A DNA stretch of 64,000 nucleotides from Ornithinimicrobium cavernae (lineage in GTDB: Bacteria; Actinomycetota; Actinomycetes; Actinomycetales; Dermatophilaceae), in contig NZ_QDDJ01000002.1 of NCBI RefSeq assembly GCF_003121625.1, forward strand, positions 186,001-250,000. Direction: 5' to 3'. Below are positions 25,556 to 36,052 of the stretch, piece after piece. Positions within the stretch are counted from its first letter, which is position 1. Each line of letters starts with the position of its first letter. The position numbers and the translations under genes are program-made. A model generated the notes under the pieces. The model did no database searches, was not told the DNA's origin, and was given only the letters and a program-made list of their open reading frames with translations.

Positions 25556-26809
25556 ATGGCTGCGCGTATGGGAAGGCTCAAGGTCCTCGCGATCGTGCTC
25601 GCGGGAGGTGAGGGCAAGCGACTCATGCCGCTGACTGCTGACCGGGCCAAGCCGGCCGTACCGTTCGGAGGCATCTACCGGCTGATCGACTTCGCCCTGT
25701 CCAACCTCGTCAACTCGGGGTGTCTGAAGATCGTCGTGCTCACGCAGTACAAGTCGCACAGTCTGGACGCCCACGTCACCCGCACCTGGCGGATGTCGAC
25801 GCTCCTGGGCAACTACGTGGCTCCGGTGCCCGCCCAGCAGCGCATGGGCAAGCACTGGTTCTCCGGCAGCGCCGACGCGATCTACCAGAGCCTGAACCTG
25901 GTCCACGACGAGAAGCCGGACATCATCGTCGTGGTGGGCGCCGACCACGTCTACCGCATGGACTTCTCCCAGATGATCGACCAGCACATCGAGACCGGGG
26001 CCGGGGTCACCGTCGCAGCCATCCGCCAGCCGATCAGCCTCGCCGACCAGTTCGGGGTGATCGAGGTCGACGACGAGGATCCGCGACGCATTGCCGACTT
26101 CCTGGAGAAGCCGCAGAACCCCAAGCCGCTGCCGGACGCGCCCGACGAGGTGCTCGCCTCCATGGGCAACTACGTCTTCGACGCCGACGTGCTGGAGCAG
26201 GCGGTGCGGGACGACGCGAACAACGAGTCCTCCAACCACGACATGGGGGGCGACATCGTGCCGGCGTTCGTCAACCGCGGTGAGGGCTACGTCTACGACT
26301 TCAAGGACAACGACATCCCCGGGGCGACCGAGCGGGACACCGCCTACTGGCGCGATGTGGGCACCATCGACTCCTACTACGACTCCCACATGGACCTGGT
26401 GTCGGTGCACCCGGTGTTCAACCTCTACAACGACCGCTGGCCGATCTACACCAGCTACGGCAACCACCCACCGGCCAAGTTCGTGCACGGGTCGCACGAC
26501 CGGGTCGGCCACGCACTCGGCTCGATGGTCTCCCCGGGGGTCGTCATCTCCGGTGCCACGGTGGTGGACTCGGTGGTCTCACCCCGGGTCCACGTGCACA
26601 GCTTCAGCAACGTCTCCCAGTCCGTCCTCCTGGACGGCGTGGAGATCGGTCGGAGCTGCCAGATCCACCGGGCCATCATCGACAAGCAGGTCACCGTCCC
26701 GGAGGGTGTCAGCATCGGCGTCAACCACGAGGAGGACCGCGCCCGCGGGTTCACCGTCACCGACAGCGGTCTGGTCGTGGTCGGCAAGGGCACCGTGATC
26801 GAGGGGTGA
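25556..26809 (+). CDS. glgC: Glucose-1-phosphate adenylyltransferase
   Basis: The 417-residue enzyme has the nucleotidyltransferase signature [11 protein letters not shown] (about residues 17-27), KPAVPFGG, the active-site [12 protein letters not shown] and FLEKP for glucose-1-phosphate binding, then a left-handed beta-helix C-terminus with [16 protein letters not shown]. It makes ADP-glucose from ATP and glucose-1-phosphate, the committed step of bacterial glycogen synthesis. Allosteric Arg residues near the N-terminus are plausible but not assigned. A TAGGTT box 6 bases before ATG indicates a leaderless message. Confidence 0.96.
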   Translation: MAARMGRLKVLAIVLAGGEGKRLMPLTADRAKPAVPFGGIYRLIDFALSNLVNSGCLKIVVLTQYKSHSLDAHVTRTWRMSTLLGNYVAPVPAQQRMGKHWFSGSADAIYQSLNLVHDEKPDIIVVVGADHVYRMDFSQMIDQHIETGAGVTVAAIRQPISLADQFGVIEVDDEDPRRIADFLEKPQNPKPLPDAPDEVLASMGNYVFDADVLEQAVRDDANNESSNHDMGGDIVPAFVNRGEGYVYDFKDNDIPGATERDTAYWRDVGTIDSYYDSHMDLVSVHPVFNLYNDRWPIYTSYGNHPPAKFVHGSHDRVGHALGSMVSPGVVISGATVVDSVVSPRVHVHSFSNVSQSVLLDGVEIGRSCQIHRAIIDKQVTVPEGVSIGVNHEEDRARGFTVTDSGLVVVGKGTVIEG

Positions 26810-26859
26810 GAGCCCCGGCGACCCACAGCGCGCTGCACGGCACGGCAGGCCACACGCAT

Positions 26860-26871
26860 TAGGGTGCATCC
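26860..26871 (+). promoter_or_regulatory. -10 box of the cphB-cphA unit
   Basis: TAGGGT (26860-26865) then six bases to the ATG at 26872. No clear -35. It probably drives both cphB and cphA, as only 20 bases separate those genes. Confidence 0.6.
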
Positions 26872-27801
26872 ATGTCGACGCACATGGCCTCCGTGTCCGA
26901 CCCGGTTGATCCACCCAGCCAGGAGGTCCAGCGGACCCTCCTGGTGATCGGCGGTGCGGAGGACAAGCGACGACGGGTGGTCGTGCTCAAGCGCTTCGTC
27001 CGGCTCGCGGGCGGCCGTGACGCCCGCATCGTGGTGATCCCGACCGCGTCCTCCATGGCGGACGAGGCGTTCGAGGTCTACCAGTCGGTGTTCGCCCGCC
27101 AGCACGCGACAGACGTCACTATGGTCAACCCGCAGAGTCGGCAGGCCGCCACGGACTCCGCCCACACCGCAGCGATCGACCGTGCCACCGGGGTCTTCCT
27201 CACCGGCGGCAACCAGCTCAAGCTCAGCCAGCTGATCGTCGGCACCCCGGTGCACGACGCGATCACCAGGGCCTACCACCGGGGTGCGGTGGTCTCGGGC
27301 ACGTCGGCGGGGGCGTCGGTGCTCAGCCAGTTCATGATCTCGATGGGTGAGGAGGGCGTGGTCCCCCGCCAGCGGGTCTCCCAGCTGAGTGCCGGGCTCG
27401 GCCTGCTGCCCGGCGTGATCCTCGACCAGCACTTCGGGCAGCGCACCCGCTACGCGCGCCTGCTCTCCCTGATCGCCGCCTCCCCCAGCCTGCTGGGGGT
27501 GGGGATCGACGAGGACACCGCGGCCGAGGTCGTCAACGAGCGCTCCCTCACCGTAGTGGGCTCCGGGGCGGTGTATGTCGTGGACGCCAGGGCGGCGGTC
27601 AGCGACGCCCACGAGGCACGCCGGGACGCGCCGCTCATGGTGTCCGGTGCCGTCGTGCACTCGCTGCCCTACGGCGCCACCTTCGACCTGGAGGCCGCAC
27701 AGCTGACCGACTTCGTCGAGATGCACTCGGAGGTGGCCGTGGTCACCTCCCCCAGCGACGTGCACGACACCGCCAACGCAGCCGCCGCGCTGCGACGCTG
27801 A
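26872..27801 (+). CDS. cphB: Cyanophycinase
   Basis: The 309-residue serine protease-like enzyme belongs to peptidase family S51. The nucleophile sits in VSGTSAGAS (Ser145), the oxyanion/substrate loop in FLTGGNQLKLSQ, and early strands in LLVIGGAEDK. CphB cleaves the Asp-Arg branched polymer cyanophycin to beta-Asp-Arg dipeptides inside the cell. It is followed after 20 bases by cphA, so synthesis and breakdown enzymes share an operon. Other S51 members such as peptidase E are shorter; the length here matches cyanophycinase. Confidence 0.93.
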   Translation: MSTHMASVSDPVDPPSQEVQRTLLVIGGAEDKRRRVVVLKRFVRLAGGRDARIVVIPTASSMADEAFEVYQSVFARQHATDVTMVNPQSRQAATDSAHTAAIDRATGVFLTGGNQLKLSQLIVGTPVHDAITRAYHRGAVVSGTSAGASVLSQFMISMGEEGVVPRQRVSQLSAGLGLLPGVILDQHFGQRTRYARLLSLIAASPSLLGVGIDEDTAAEVVNERSLTVVGSGAVYVVDARAAVSDAHEARRDAPLMVSGAVVHSLPYGATFDLEAAQLTDFVEMHSEVAVVTSPSDVHDTANAAAALRR

Positions 27802-27821
27802 CCGGACCAGGAGGCTCTCCC

Positions 27822-30692
27822 ATGACCCAGACCGCCAGCCCGACCACCCCTGCCGCGCCCGAGCTGCGGATCGTCGAGCAGCGGGTCTACCGCGGCCCCA
27901 ACATCTGGAACTACGAGCAGGCGATCCACCTCGTCGTGGACCTCGGCGTGCTCGAGCAGTACCCCTCCAACCTGCTGCCCGGGTTCACCGAGCAGCTCCT
28001 GGAGTGGCTGCCCGGCCTGCAGAACCACGTGTGCTCCCGAGGGAAGCCCGGCGGGTTCGTGGAGCGTCTGCAGGAGGGCACCTGGGTGGGTCACATCAGC
28101 GAGCACCTCGCCCTCCAGCTGCAGACCGAGGCAGGTCACGACCTGCGCCGTGGCAAGACGCGCGCCGTGAAGGGGACCCCTGGCCACTACAACGTCATCT
28201 ACTCCTACATCGACGAGCGCGTCGGCCTCGCCGCCGGAGAACTGGCCGTGCGGATGATCAACGCGGCGGTCGCCCAGGATGCGACGTTCGACTTCGCCAC
28301 GGAGCTGGACGACTTCCTGCGGCTCGCGCAGCGCGCGGCCTTCGGTCCGTCAACCAACGCCATCCTCGAGGAGGCGGTGGCGCGGGACATCCCGTTCATC
28401 CGGCTGAACAGCGCCTCCCTGGTGCAGCTGGGTCAGGGCGTCCACCAGCAGCGGATCCGGGCGACGATGACGTCGAAGACGTCCGCGCTCGCGGTCGACA
28501 TCGCCGGTGACAAGTCGCTGACCAACACGCTGCTGTCCTCCGCCGGCCTCCCGGTGCCACTCAGTGACACCGTCCGCACGGAGGACGGGGCCGTGGCGGT
28601 CGCCAACCGGATCGGCTACCCCGTCGTCGTCAAGCCCCTGGACGGCAACCACGGGCGGGGGGTCGGGATCAACCTGCGCACGGAGGCGGAGGTCCGCGAG
28701 CACTTCCCGGTGGCAGCGGCGCAGTCCCGGCGCGGTGTCATGGTCGTGGAGTCCTTCATCACCGGCAACGACTACCGCTGCCTCATCGTCGGCGGCCGGA
28801 TGCAGGCCATCGCGGAGCGGGTGCCCGCGCACGTCATCGGCGACGGCACGCACAGCGTGACCGAGCTCGTCGACCTCACCAACGCCGACCCGCGGCGAGG
28901 AGTGGGGCACGAGAAGGTCCTCACCCGCATCTCGGTCACCGACGCCGCCGTGGCCCTGGTGCGCAACCAGGGCTTCGAGATGGAGGACGTGCCCCCGGAG
29001 GGCACCATGGTGAAGCTCGCCCTCACGGGCAACATGTCCACCGGCGGCATCGCCGTCGACCGCACCTTCGACGCCCACCCGGAGAACGTCGAGATCGCCG
29101 AGGAGGCGGCCCGGCTGATCGGGCTGGACGTCGCCGGCATCGACTTCATCTGCCCCGACATCTCCGCCCCGGTCCGCGAGACCGGCGGAGCGATCTGCGA
29201 GGTCAACGCCGCCCCCGGGTTCCGGATGCACACGCACCCGACCGTCGGTGAGCCGCAGTACATCGCCAAGCCCGTCGTGGACCTGCTCTTCCCGCCGGGC
29301 ACCCCCGCACGGGTCCCGATCGTGGCGGTGACCGGCACCAACGGCAAGACCACGACGTCCCGGATGATCGCCCACATCATGAAGGGCCTCGGCAAGCGGG
29401 TCGGCATGACCTCCACCGACGGGATCGTCATCGACGAGCGCCTGGTCAAGCGGGCCGACGCCTCCGGCCCGAAGTCGGCTCGGATGGTCCTGCAGAACCC
29501 CCGCGTGGACTTCGCCGTCATGGAGGTGGCGCGCGGGGGGATCCTGCGCGAGGGCCTGGGCTACGACCGCAACGACGTCGCGGTCGTCACCAACGTCTCC
29601 GCCGACCACCTCGGACTCCGCGGCATCGACACGCTCGAGCAGCTCGCCGCGGTCAAGCGGGTCATCGTGGAAGCCGTGCCGCGCAACGGTTTTGCCGTGC
29701 TCAACGCCGACGACCCCAACGTGCGCGACATGCGCAGGCACTGCAGTGGCAGCGTCGTGTACTTCTCGATGCAGCCGCCAGGGAGCCCGGAGCGGGAGTT
29801 CATCGAGACCCGGCTCCGCCGCGGGGGCCGGGCCGTGGTGCTCGAGCCGACCGACCGCGGCGAGATGATCGTCATCCGCCACGGCCGCCGCTCGATGCAG
29901 CTGGCCTGGACGCACCTGCTCCCCAGCACGTTCGGTGGCGCCGCGAGGTTCAACATCGCCAACGCGATGGCGGCCGCGGGTGCCGCCTTCGCCTGCGACG
30001 TGCCGCTGCACGACATCCGACAGGGGCTGCGGACCTTCACCACGAGCTACTACCTCTCCCCCGGACGGCTCAACATGCTGGATGTCAAGGGGGTCAGCGT
30101 GGTCGTGGACTACTGCCACAACCCGGCCGGTATGCGCGCGCTCGGGGAGTTCGTCGACAACCTGAGTGAGCAGAAGGAGGCCGCGATCGACAACGCCCGG
30201 ATCAGCCGGATCGGCGTCATCGGAGGCACCGGCGACCGACGCGACGACGACCTGGCCGAGCTCGGTGCGGTGGCCGCCCGGCACTTCGACGTGCTGGTGG
30301 TGCGGGAGGACGACAACACCCGCGGCCGCGCGCGCGGCGAGAGTGCACAGCACGTCGTCCGTGGCATCAACGAGTGCGTCGCCGCCGGCGAGGCACGGGT
30401 GCGCAAGGTCGACACCGTGCTGCCCGAGGTCGATGCGGTGCGCCACGCGATGGTGCTGGCCAACCCCGGTGACCTGGTCATCGCGTGCGTCGACAAGCAC
30501 GCCCGCGTGCTGGCCGAGCTGGAGGAGATGAGCAGCTCGGCGTATGCCGGGTCACGCGCCGACGAGGGCCGCACGGGGGATCCCGACCTGGACCCGATCG
30601 AGCTCGGGGAGGCCGCCGAGGCCTCCGCCGAGGAGGCGCGCGGAGACTACGCCGACCTGGAGGCGACCGAGCCGGACACCGCTCGCCCCTGA
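27822..30692 (+). CDS. cphA: Cyanophycin synthetase (CphA1)
   Basis: At 956 residues this is a full-length CphA1. The N-domain opens with RVYRGPNIWNYEQAIHLVVD; an ATP-grasp domain (about 220-490) adds Asp, with VVKPLDGNHGRGVGINL; a Mur-ligase domain adds Arg, with P-loop VTGTNGKTTTS (about 503-513), VMEVARGGILREGLGY and VTNVSADHLGLRGID. The C-terminal 70 residues are acidic and Glu/Ala-rich. GGAGG precedes the ATG. The enzyme builds an intracellular Arg/Asp nitrogen store. Its stop is only 5 bases from that of the convergent Mur-ligase-like gene. Confidence 0.95.
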   Translation: MTQTASPTTPAAPELRIVEQRVYRGPNIWNYEQAIHLVVDLGVLEQYPSNLLPGFTEQLLEWLPGLQNHVCSRGKPGGFVERLQEGTWVGHISEHLALQLQTEAGHDLRRGKTRAVKGTPGHYNVIYSYIDERVGLAAGELAVRMINAAVAQDATFDFATELDDFLRLAQRAAFGPSTNAILEEAVARDIPFIRLNSASLVQLGQGVHQQRIRATMTSKTSALAVDIAGDKSLTNTLLSSAGLPVPLSDTVRTEDGAVAVANRIGYPVVVKPLDGNHGRGVGINLRTEAEVREHFPVAAAQSRRGVMVVESFITGNDYRCLIVGGRMQAIAERVPAHVIGDGTHSVTELVDLTNADPRRGVGHEKVLTRISVTDAAVALVRNQGFEMEDVPPEGTMVKLALTGNMSTGGIAVDRTFDAHPENVEIAEEAARLIGLDVAGIDFICPDISAPVRETGGAICEVNAAPGFRMHTHPTVGEPQYIAKPVVDLLFPPGTPARVPIVAVTGTNGKTTTSRMIAHIMKGLGKRVGMTSTDGIVIDERLVKRADASGPKSARMVLQNPRVDFAVMEVARGGILREGLGYDRNDVAVVTNVSADHLGLRGIDTLEQLAAVKRVIVEAVPRNGFAVLNADDPNVRDMRRHCSGSVVYFSMQPPGSPEREFIETRLRRGGRAVVLEPTDRGEMIVIRHGRRSMQLAWTHLLPSTFGGAARFNIANAMAAAGAAFACDVPLHDIRQGLRTFTTSYYLSPGRLNMLDVKGVSVVVDYCHNPAGMRALGEFVDNLSEQKEAAIDNARISRIGVIGGTGDRRDDDLAELGAVAARHFDVLVVREDDNTRGRARGESAQHVVRGINECVAAGEARVRKVDTVLPEVDAVRHAMVLANPGDLVIACVDKHARVLAELEEMSSSAYAGSRADEGRTGDPDLDPIELGEAAEASAEEARGDYADLEATEPDTARP

Positions 30693-30697
30693 GCGGC

Positions 30698-32917
30698 TCA
30701 GGCCCGCTGCTCGGCCGGCCCGACGGGGTCGACCGACCGCAGCTCCTCGGCCAGGGCGAGCAGGCCGGCACGCTGTGCCGCGTCGTCGGTGCCTGTGGCG
30801 TGGACCATGAGGTACTCGATGAGCCGGGCCACGCCCTCCCCCGGGCGGCCGGCGTCCAGGTCGAGCAGCGCCTGCAGCGCCACCACGGCGGCACTGTCGC
30901 TGCGCTGCACCGCGACCTCGTCGAGGACCTCCTGCGCCTCCCCGGGCCGCTCCAGCTGCCGCAGCGCGGACGCCATGGCCACCTGGGCCCGGAACCGGTG
31001 CGGCTCGCGCAGCCGCGCCGCCAGGGCCTCCCGGTAGCGGCTGACCGCCTGGGTGGTCTGCCCGGCCGCCTCGAGCGCGGCCGCCAGCTCGAAGACCAGG
31101 CGAGGGTCCTCCGGCGCCTGCTCGAGGAGGTTGCGTGCCGCCTCGACACGCTCCTGCGGGGGCTGGTCCTGGATCGCGGTGAGCACCGCCTCCAGGTCGT
31201 GCTCGCCCCGCGCGGCCCGCACCTTGCGCCGGATCTGCCGCGCGGTGTCCTGGATCGCGCCGTGCTCCGTCAGCCAGGCGACGACCCCGTCCCGGTCCCG
31301 GTGCACCATGAGCGCGCCGACGTCACCGTCAGCCATGTGCTCGGCCAGGGCAGCGAGCCCGGCGACCTCGTCCTCGGAGGACCCCGAGGACACGGCACCG
31401 ACGTTGGCCAGGCCCTGCACGAACTGGGCCTCGAGGTCCTCCATGGACCGGCCCCGCAGGTAGTGCCCCTTGTGGACGATGTGCACGCGGTCCGCCCGAC
31501 GGCCGGCGATCTCGCCCAGGCCGATGAGGATCTCGTCGGTGCGGTCGCCGACCCCACCCAGCCCGAGGTGCACCCGGTCGCCGGGCGGGCGCAGCCCCTC
31601 CGCGACGTTGAGCAGCGCCTCGAGCCCGGCCTCGTTGTGCGCCAGGTCGACGATCATCGTGGCGGTCCCGCCCGAGGGCACGGGCAGGGTCCACACGTTC
31701 ATCCGCCCCGGGTTGTGCTCCAGGTCGGGCGCGAAGGTGCGCAGCCCCTCGATGACCGCCTCGCGCGGCAGCCCCAGGCCGAGCCCGCCGGCCGTCGCGG
31801 CCAGTGCGTTGGCGATGTTGTGCTCCGAGAGCCCCGACAGGGTCATCGGCACGTCGAGGATGCGGATCAGTCGATCGGGATCTGCGCCGCGGCGCAGGAT
31901 GACGATGTCACCCTCCAGCACCGTCATGCCCCGACCACCACGCTCGACCGTCTCCCGCAGGGCCGGGGAGTCCGCATCGAGGCTGAACATCCAGATCCGG
32001 CCGCTGGCCTGCGAGGCCATCGCCCGCACGCGCGGGTCGTCGCCGTTGAGCACGACCCAGCCGTCCTTGCGGGTCACCCGCGTGATGATGGACTTGACCT
32101 CGGCCAGCTGGTCGACGGTGTCGATGCCGTGCAGTCCCAGGTGGTCGGCGGTCACGTTGGTCACGATGCTCACGTCGTTGTGGGAGACCCCCATCCCCTT
32201 GAGCAGCAGCCCACCGCGGGCCGTCTCCAGCAACCCCAGCTCGACCGAGCGGTCCTCCAGCACGTGGCGTCCGCCGGACGGGCCGGAGTAGTCGCCAGCG
32301 ACCTTCAGCTCCCCCTGGATGAACACACCCTCCGTGGAGCTCCACCCACAGCGCAGGCCGGCGGTCATCCCCATGTGGGCCAGCAGGCGGGTGGTGGAGG
32401 TCTTGCCGTTGGTGCCGGTGACGGACGCGACCGGGATGCGGGGACGGATCTGCGCGGGCCGGGTGGCGTCCTCGGCCGCGCGGACCGTCGCCGCCGCCTC
32501 GGCCAGCAGCTGGTCGGCCCCGCCGCCGGAGAGCAGCCCGTCCAGGACGGGCCCCAGGGCCTCGCCGAGCGCCACCGCCCGGCCCCGGTGCCGCCACGGG
32601 AAGGCCACGACCACGGAGGTGAGGTCCGTGCCGACCCGGCCGCGCACACCGACCCGGCTCGGCACCGCGTCCGAGACACGACGGAGCACCGTGCTCGCGA
32701 GGCGGCTCAGGAACCGCTGCCGCTGCTCGGTCTGGGGTGCGCCCGGCACGGCGCGGCGCAGGCCGACCACCTCGGCGATGGCGGTCGCCGCCTCGGCATC
32801 CAGGGCCTGGTAGCCGGGCAGGGAGAGGCTCACCTTGACCGCGGGGCGCGCGAAGTAGAGGTTCGGGCCCTCGAGCAGGCGCACCTCGGTCACCTGGACC
32901 GCGGTCGCGTCGGTCAT
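30698..32917 (-). CDS. CphA-related Mur ligase-like protein lacking ATP-grasp, with C-terminal TPR region
   Basis: A 739-residue protein. Residues 10-35 (EVRLLEGPNLYFARPAVKVS) echo the start of the CphA N-domain. The central domain has P-loop VTGTNGKTSTTR (about 166-177), LLETARGGLLLKGMGV and IVTNVTADHLGLHGID, nearly the same blocks as CphA downstream of its ATP-grasp domain. No ATP-grasp glycine loop is present between them. Residues from about 565 are helical, TPR-like (FELAAALEAAGQTTQAVSRY repeats). It is convergent with cphA, 5 bases away. It may ligate an amino acid to cyanophycin or a dipeptide product; the substrate is unknown. An ordinary MurE/MurC role is unlikely given the N-domain. 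Confidence 0.85.
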   Translation of the reverse strand: MTDATAVQVTEVRLLEGPNLYFARPAVKVSLSLPGYQALDAEAATAIAEVVGLRRAVPGAPQTEQRQRFLSRLASTVLRRVSDAVPSRVGVRGRVGTDLTSVVVAFPWRHRGRAVALGEALGPVLDGLLSGGGADQLLAEAAATVRAAEDATRPAQIRPRIPVASVTGTNGKTSTTRLLAHMGMTAGLRCGWSSTEGVFIQGELKVAGDYSGPSGGRHVLEDRSVELGLLETARGGLLLKGMGVSHNDVSIVTNVTADHLGLHGIDTVDQLAEVKSIITRVTRKDGWVVLNGDDPRVRAMASQASGRIWMFSLDADSPALRETVERGGRGMTVLEGDIVILRRGADPDRLIRILDVPMTLSGLSEHNIANALAATAGGLGLGLPREAVIEGLRTFAPDLEHNPGRMNVWTLPVPSGGTATMIVDLAHNEAGLEALLNVAEGLRPPGDRVHLGLGGVGDRTDEILIGLGEIAGRRADRVHIVHKGHYLRGRSMEDLEAQFVQGLANVGAVSSGSSEDEVAGLAALAEHMADGDVGALMVHRDRDGVVAWLTEHGAIQDTARQIRRKVRAARGEHDLEAVLTAIQDQPPQERVEAARNLLEQAPEDPRLVFELAAALEAAGQTTQAVSRYREALAARLREPHRFRAQVAMASALRQLERPGEAQEVLDEVAVQRSDSAAVVALQALLDLDAGRPGEGVARLIEYLMVHATGTDDAAQRAGLLALAEELRSVDPVGPAEQRA

Positions 32918-32922
32918 CGCGG

Positions 32923-33678
32923 TCAGAAACCCATCGCGTGGAACCCGCCGTCCACGTGGACGATCTCACCGGTCGTCGCCGGGAACCAGTCCGACATGAG
33001 GGCGACGCAGGCCCTGGCGGCGGGCTCGGCGTCCCGCAGGTCCCACCCGAGGGGCGAGCGCTCACCCCATCGCTCGAACTGCTCGAACATCGGGATGGAC
33101 CGGGCTGCGGTGGTCGCGATGGGCCCGGCCGAGACCAGGTTGGACCGGATCCCCTTGGGGCCCAGGTCGCGGGCGAGATAGCGGTTGGTGGCCTCGAACG
33201 CGGCCTTGGCCACGCCCATCCAGTCGTAGACCGGCCAGGCCTGCTGGGCGTCCAGGGTCAGGCCGACGACGCTGCCGCCCTCGCTCATGAGCGGCAGGGC
33301 GGCCACGGCGAGGGACTTCAGGGAGTATGCCGACACCTGCAGTGCCGTAGCGACGTCCTCCCAGTCGGCGGCCAGGAAGTCGAAGGCACCGGGGGGTGCG
33401 TAGCCGATCGAGTGCAGCACCCCGTCGAGGTGGTCGGTGTGCTCGCGGAGCCGCTCCGCCAGGGTGTCCAGGTGCTCCTGGTTCGACACGTCGAGCTCCA
33501 CCACCTCGGGGGTGACGGGGAGCCGCTTGGCGATCGACTGGGTGATCCGGAAGGTGCGGCCGAAGGAGGTGAGGACCACCTCGGCACCCTGCTCCTGGGC
33601 CAGTCGTGCGACGTGGAACGCGATGGAGGAGTCCATGAGGACACCGGTGACGAGGAGCTTCTTTCCTTCGAGCAGCAT
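32923..33678 (-). CDS. fabI: Enoyl-ACP reductase, InhA-like FabI
   Basis: The 251-residue SDR-fold protein starts MLLEGKKLLVTGVLMDSSIA, the NADH-binding loop of InhA/FabI, and keeps LHSIGYAPPGAF and the catalytic VYDWMGVAK (Tyr-x6-Lys). It reduces the trans-2 double bond of enoyl-ACP in fatty-acid elongation. It follows fabG by 41 bases on the same strand, the mycobacterial mabA-inhA arrangement. Active-site residues look intact, with no sign of resistance-type change that I can identify. Confidence 0.94.
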   Translation of the reverse strand: MLLEGKKLLVTGVLMDSSIAFHVARLAQEQGAEVVLTSFGRTFRITQSIAKRLPVTPEVVELDVSNQEHLDTLAERLREHTDHLDGVLHSIGYAPPGAFDFLAADWEDVATALQVSAYSLKSLAVAALPLMSEGGSVVGLTLDAQQAWPVYDWMGVAKAAFEATNRYLARDLGPKGIRSNLVSAGPIATTAARSIPMFEQFERWGERSPLGWDLRDAEPAARACVALMSDWFPATTGEIVHVDGGFHAMGF

Positions 33679-33719
33679 GGGGAGCAGACTAGCGTCCCGG
33701 CGTGGTCGGGTTGACCACG

Positions 33720-34884
<1,165 letters not shown>

Positions 34885-34895
<11 letters not shown>

Positions 34896-35085
34896 CGCCA
34901 AGGGGTGCCGCAGCGCCGCGGCCTACGGCGTGGTGTGGAACAACCCCAAGGTGCACACCCCCACGCGCCGCAAGGTCTGGCTGGCCTGCGCCGAGCACCG
35001 AGAGCACCTGAGCAGCTTCCTGTCGGTGCGCGGATTCCTGATCGAGGTCCTTCCCGTCGACCAGCTCGGCGAGCAGGACGGCTGA
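34885..35085 (+). CDS. Small Cys-containing protein, possible zinc binder
   Basis: A 66-residue ORF overlapping the end of DUF3099; ATG 34882 or 34885 are both possible. It holds TCSAKGCRSAAAYG (Cys-x4-Cys), a VWNNPKVHTPTRRKVWLAC core and a Cys-x2-His (CAEH) at residues about 37-40, an arrangement able to bind one zinc ion. Actinobacterial relatives with the same WNNPK..HT..RRK core exist (from memory; sometimes mislabelled acetone carboxylase). The position between DUF3099 and SURF1 is conserved-looking. Function unknown. Confidence 0.72.
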
Positions 35086-35087
35086 CG

Positions 35088-35888
35088 TTGCTGCGGACCC
35101 TGCTGACCCGCCGCTGGCTCACCGCCCTGGCCCTGGCCGTCCTCTTCGGCGTCGTCGCGGTGCTGCTCGGCAACTGGCAGTACTCCCGGCACGGTGAGAA
35201 GGTCGAGGCCCGGGACCGCGTCGAGGCACACTACGACGCGGCACCCGTGCCACTGGAGGAGGTGCTCGCGGGCGGGTCCGTGCTCCCGCCGGACCAGGAG
35301 TGGACCAGGGTGCGGGCGAGCGGGTCGTATGCCGTGGAGCAGCAGCTCTTCGTGCGGAACCGGCCGCACCAGGGGACGTTCGGCTACGAGGTCCTCGTGC
35401 CGCTCGACACGCCGGTGGGCACCCTCACGGTCGACCGGGGCTGGGCTCCCAACGCCGAGAACGCCGCGACGCTGCCCGAGGTCCCGCCCGCCCCGGACGG
35501 CCCTGTGGAGGTGACGGGGTGGTTGCGGCCCGGAGAGGAGGACCTGGGCCGGGACCTGCCCGACGGCCAGCTGGCCTCGATCAACCTGGACGCCGCCGCG
35601 GAGCAGTGGGACCGCCCGGTCCTGGGCGCCTACCTGGTGCTGGAGGGTGAGCAGTATGCCGATCGGCCGGGCGCGCAGATCGCGCGTCCGGTCCCGCTGG
35701 CGGCACCGCGGACGGGCCTCGGGTCGCACTTCGCCTACTCCCTGCAGTGGTGGCTGACCGCGCCGGTCGGGCTCGTCCTGGTGCTGGTCATGGCACGCCG
35801 CGAGTGGCGGGACGGGCGGGAGGACGGCACCTCGCCGCGCCCGGCCCGTCCGCGGAAGGTGCGTATCTGGGACGAGGAGGACGAGTAG
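35088..35888 (+). CDS. SURF1 family cytochrome oxidase assembly protein
   Basis: The 266-residue protein starts at TTG 35088 after AGGACGG, just past the previous stop. It has two membrane helices: residues about 11-28 (TALALAVLFGVVAVLLG, followed by the SURF1 motif NWQYSRH) and about 225-245 (SLQWWLTAPVGLVLVL). Between them lies the external domain with FVRNRPHQGTFGYEVLVPL and TVDRGW. SURF1 helps insert haem a into the aa3 oxidase. The haem A genes ctaA and ctaB lie 18-21 kb away. Confidence 0.92.
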   Translation: MLRTLLTRRWLTALALAVLFGVVAVLLGNWQYSRHGEKVEARDRVEAHYDAAPVPLEEVLAGGSVLPPDQEWTRVRASGSYAVEQQLFVRNRPHQGTFGYEVLVPLDTPVGTLTVDRGWAPNAENAATLPEVPPAPDGPVEVTGWLRPGEEDLGRDLPDGQLASINLDAAAEQWDRPVLGAYLVLEGEQYADRPGAQIARPVPLAAPRTGLGSHFAYSLQWWLTAPVGLVLVLVMARREWRDGREDGTSPRPARPRKVRIWDEEDE

Positions 35889-35924
35889 GTCCCACGTGCA
35901 GTGCCCGGGCGTCGACGCCCGGCT

Positions 35925-35962
35925 GCCTGTCCGTGCCACGGGTGCCTGTCCGTGCCACGGGT
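35925..35962. repeat. Exact 19-bp tandem duplication
   Basis: Unit GCCTGTCCGTGCCACGGGT occurs at 35925-35943 and again at 35944-35962 in the gap between SURF1 and the SDR gene. No protein crosses it. Probably slippage; no function suggested. Confidence 0.9.
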
Positions 35963-36052
35963 GCAGACGGACGGCGTCTCGAGACCCGCCTCACGCCACC
36001 GCGACGGCCTCCCGCCGACCGGCCGCTGCTCGCCGGGTGCGACGATGTGCGC

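Noticed and set aside
28350-30500. 716-codon frame antisense to cyanophycin synthetase
   Set aside because: Val/Asp/His-rich mirror of a confidently identified gene; no domain.
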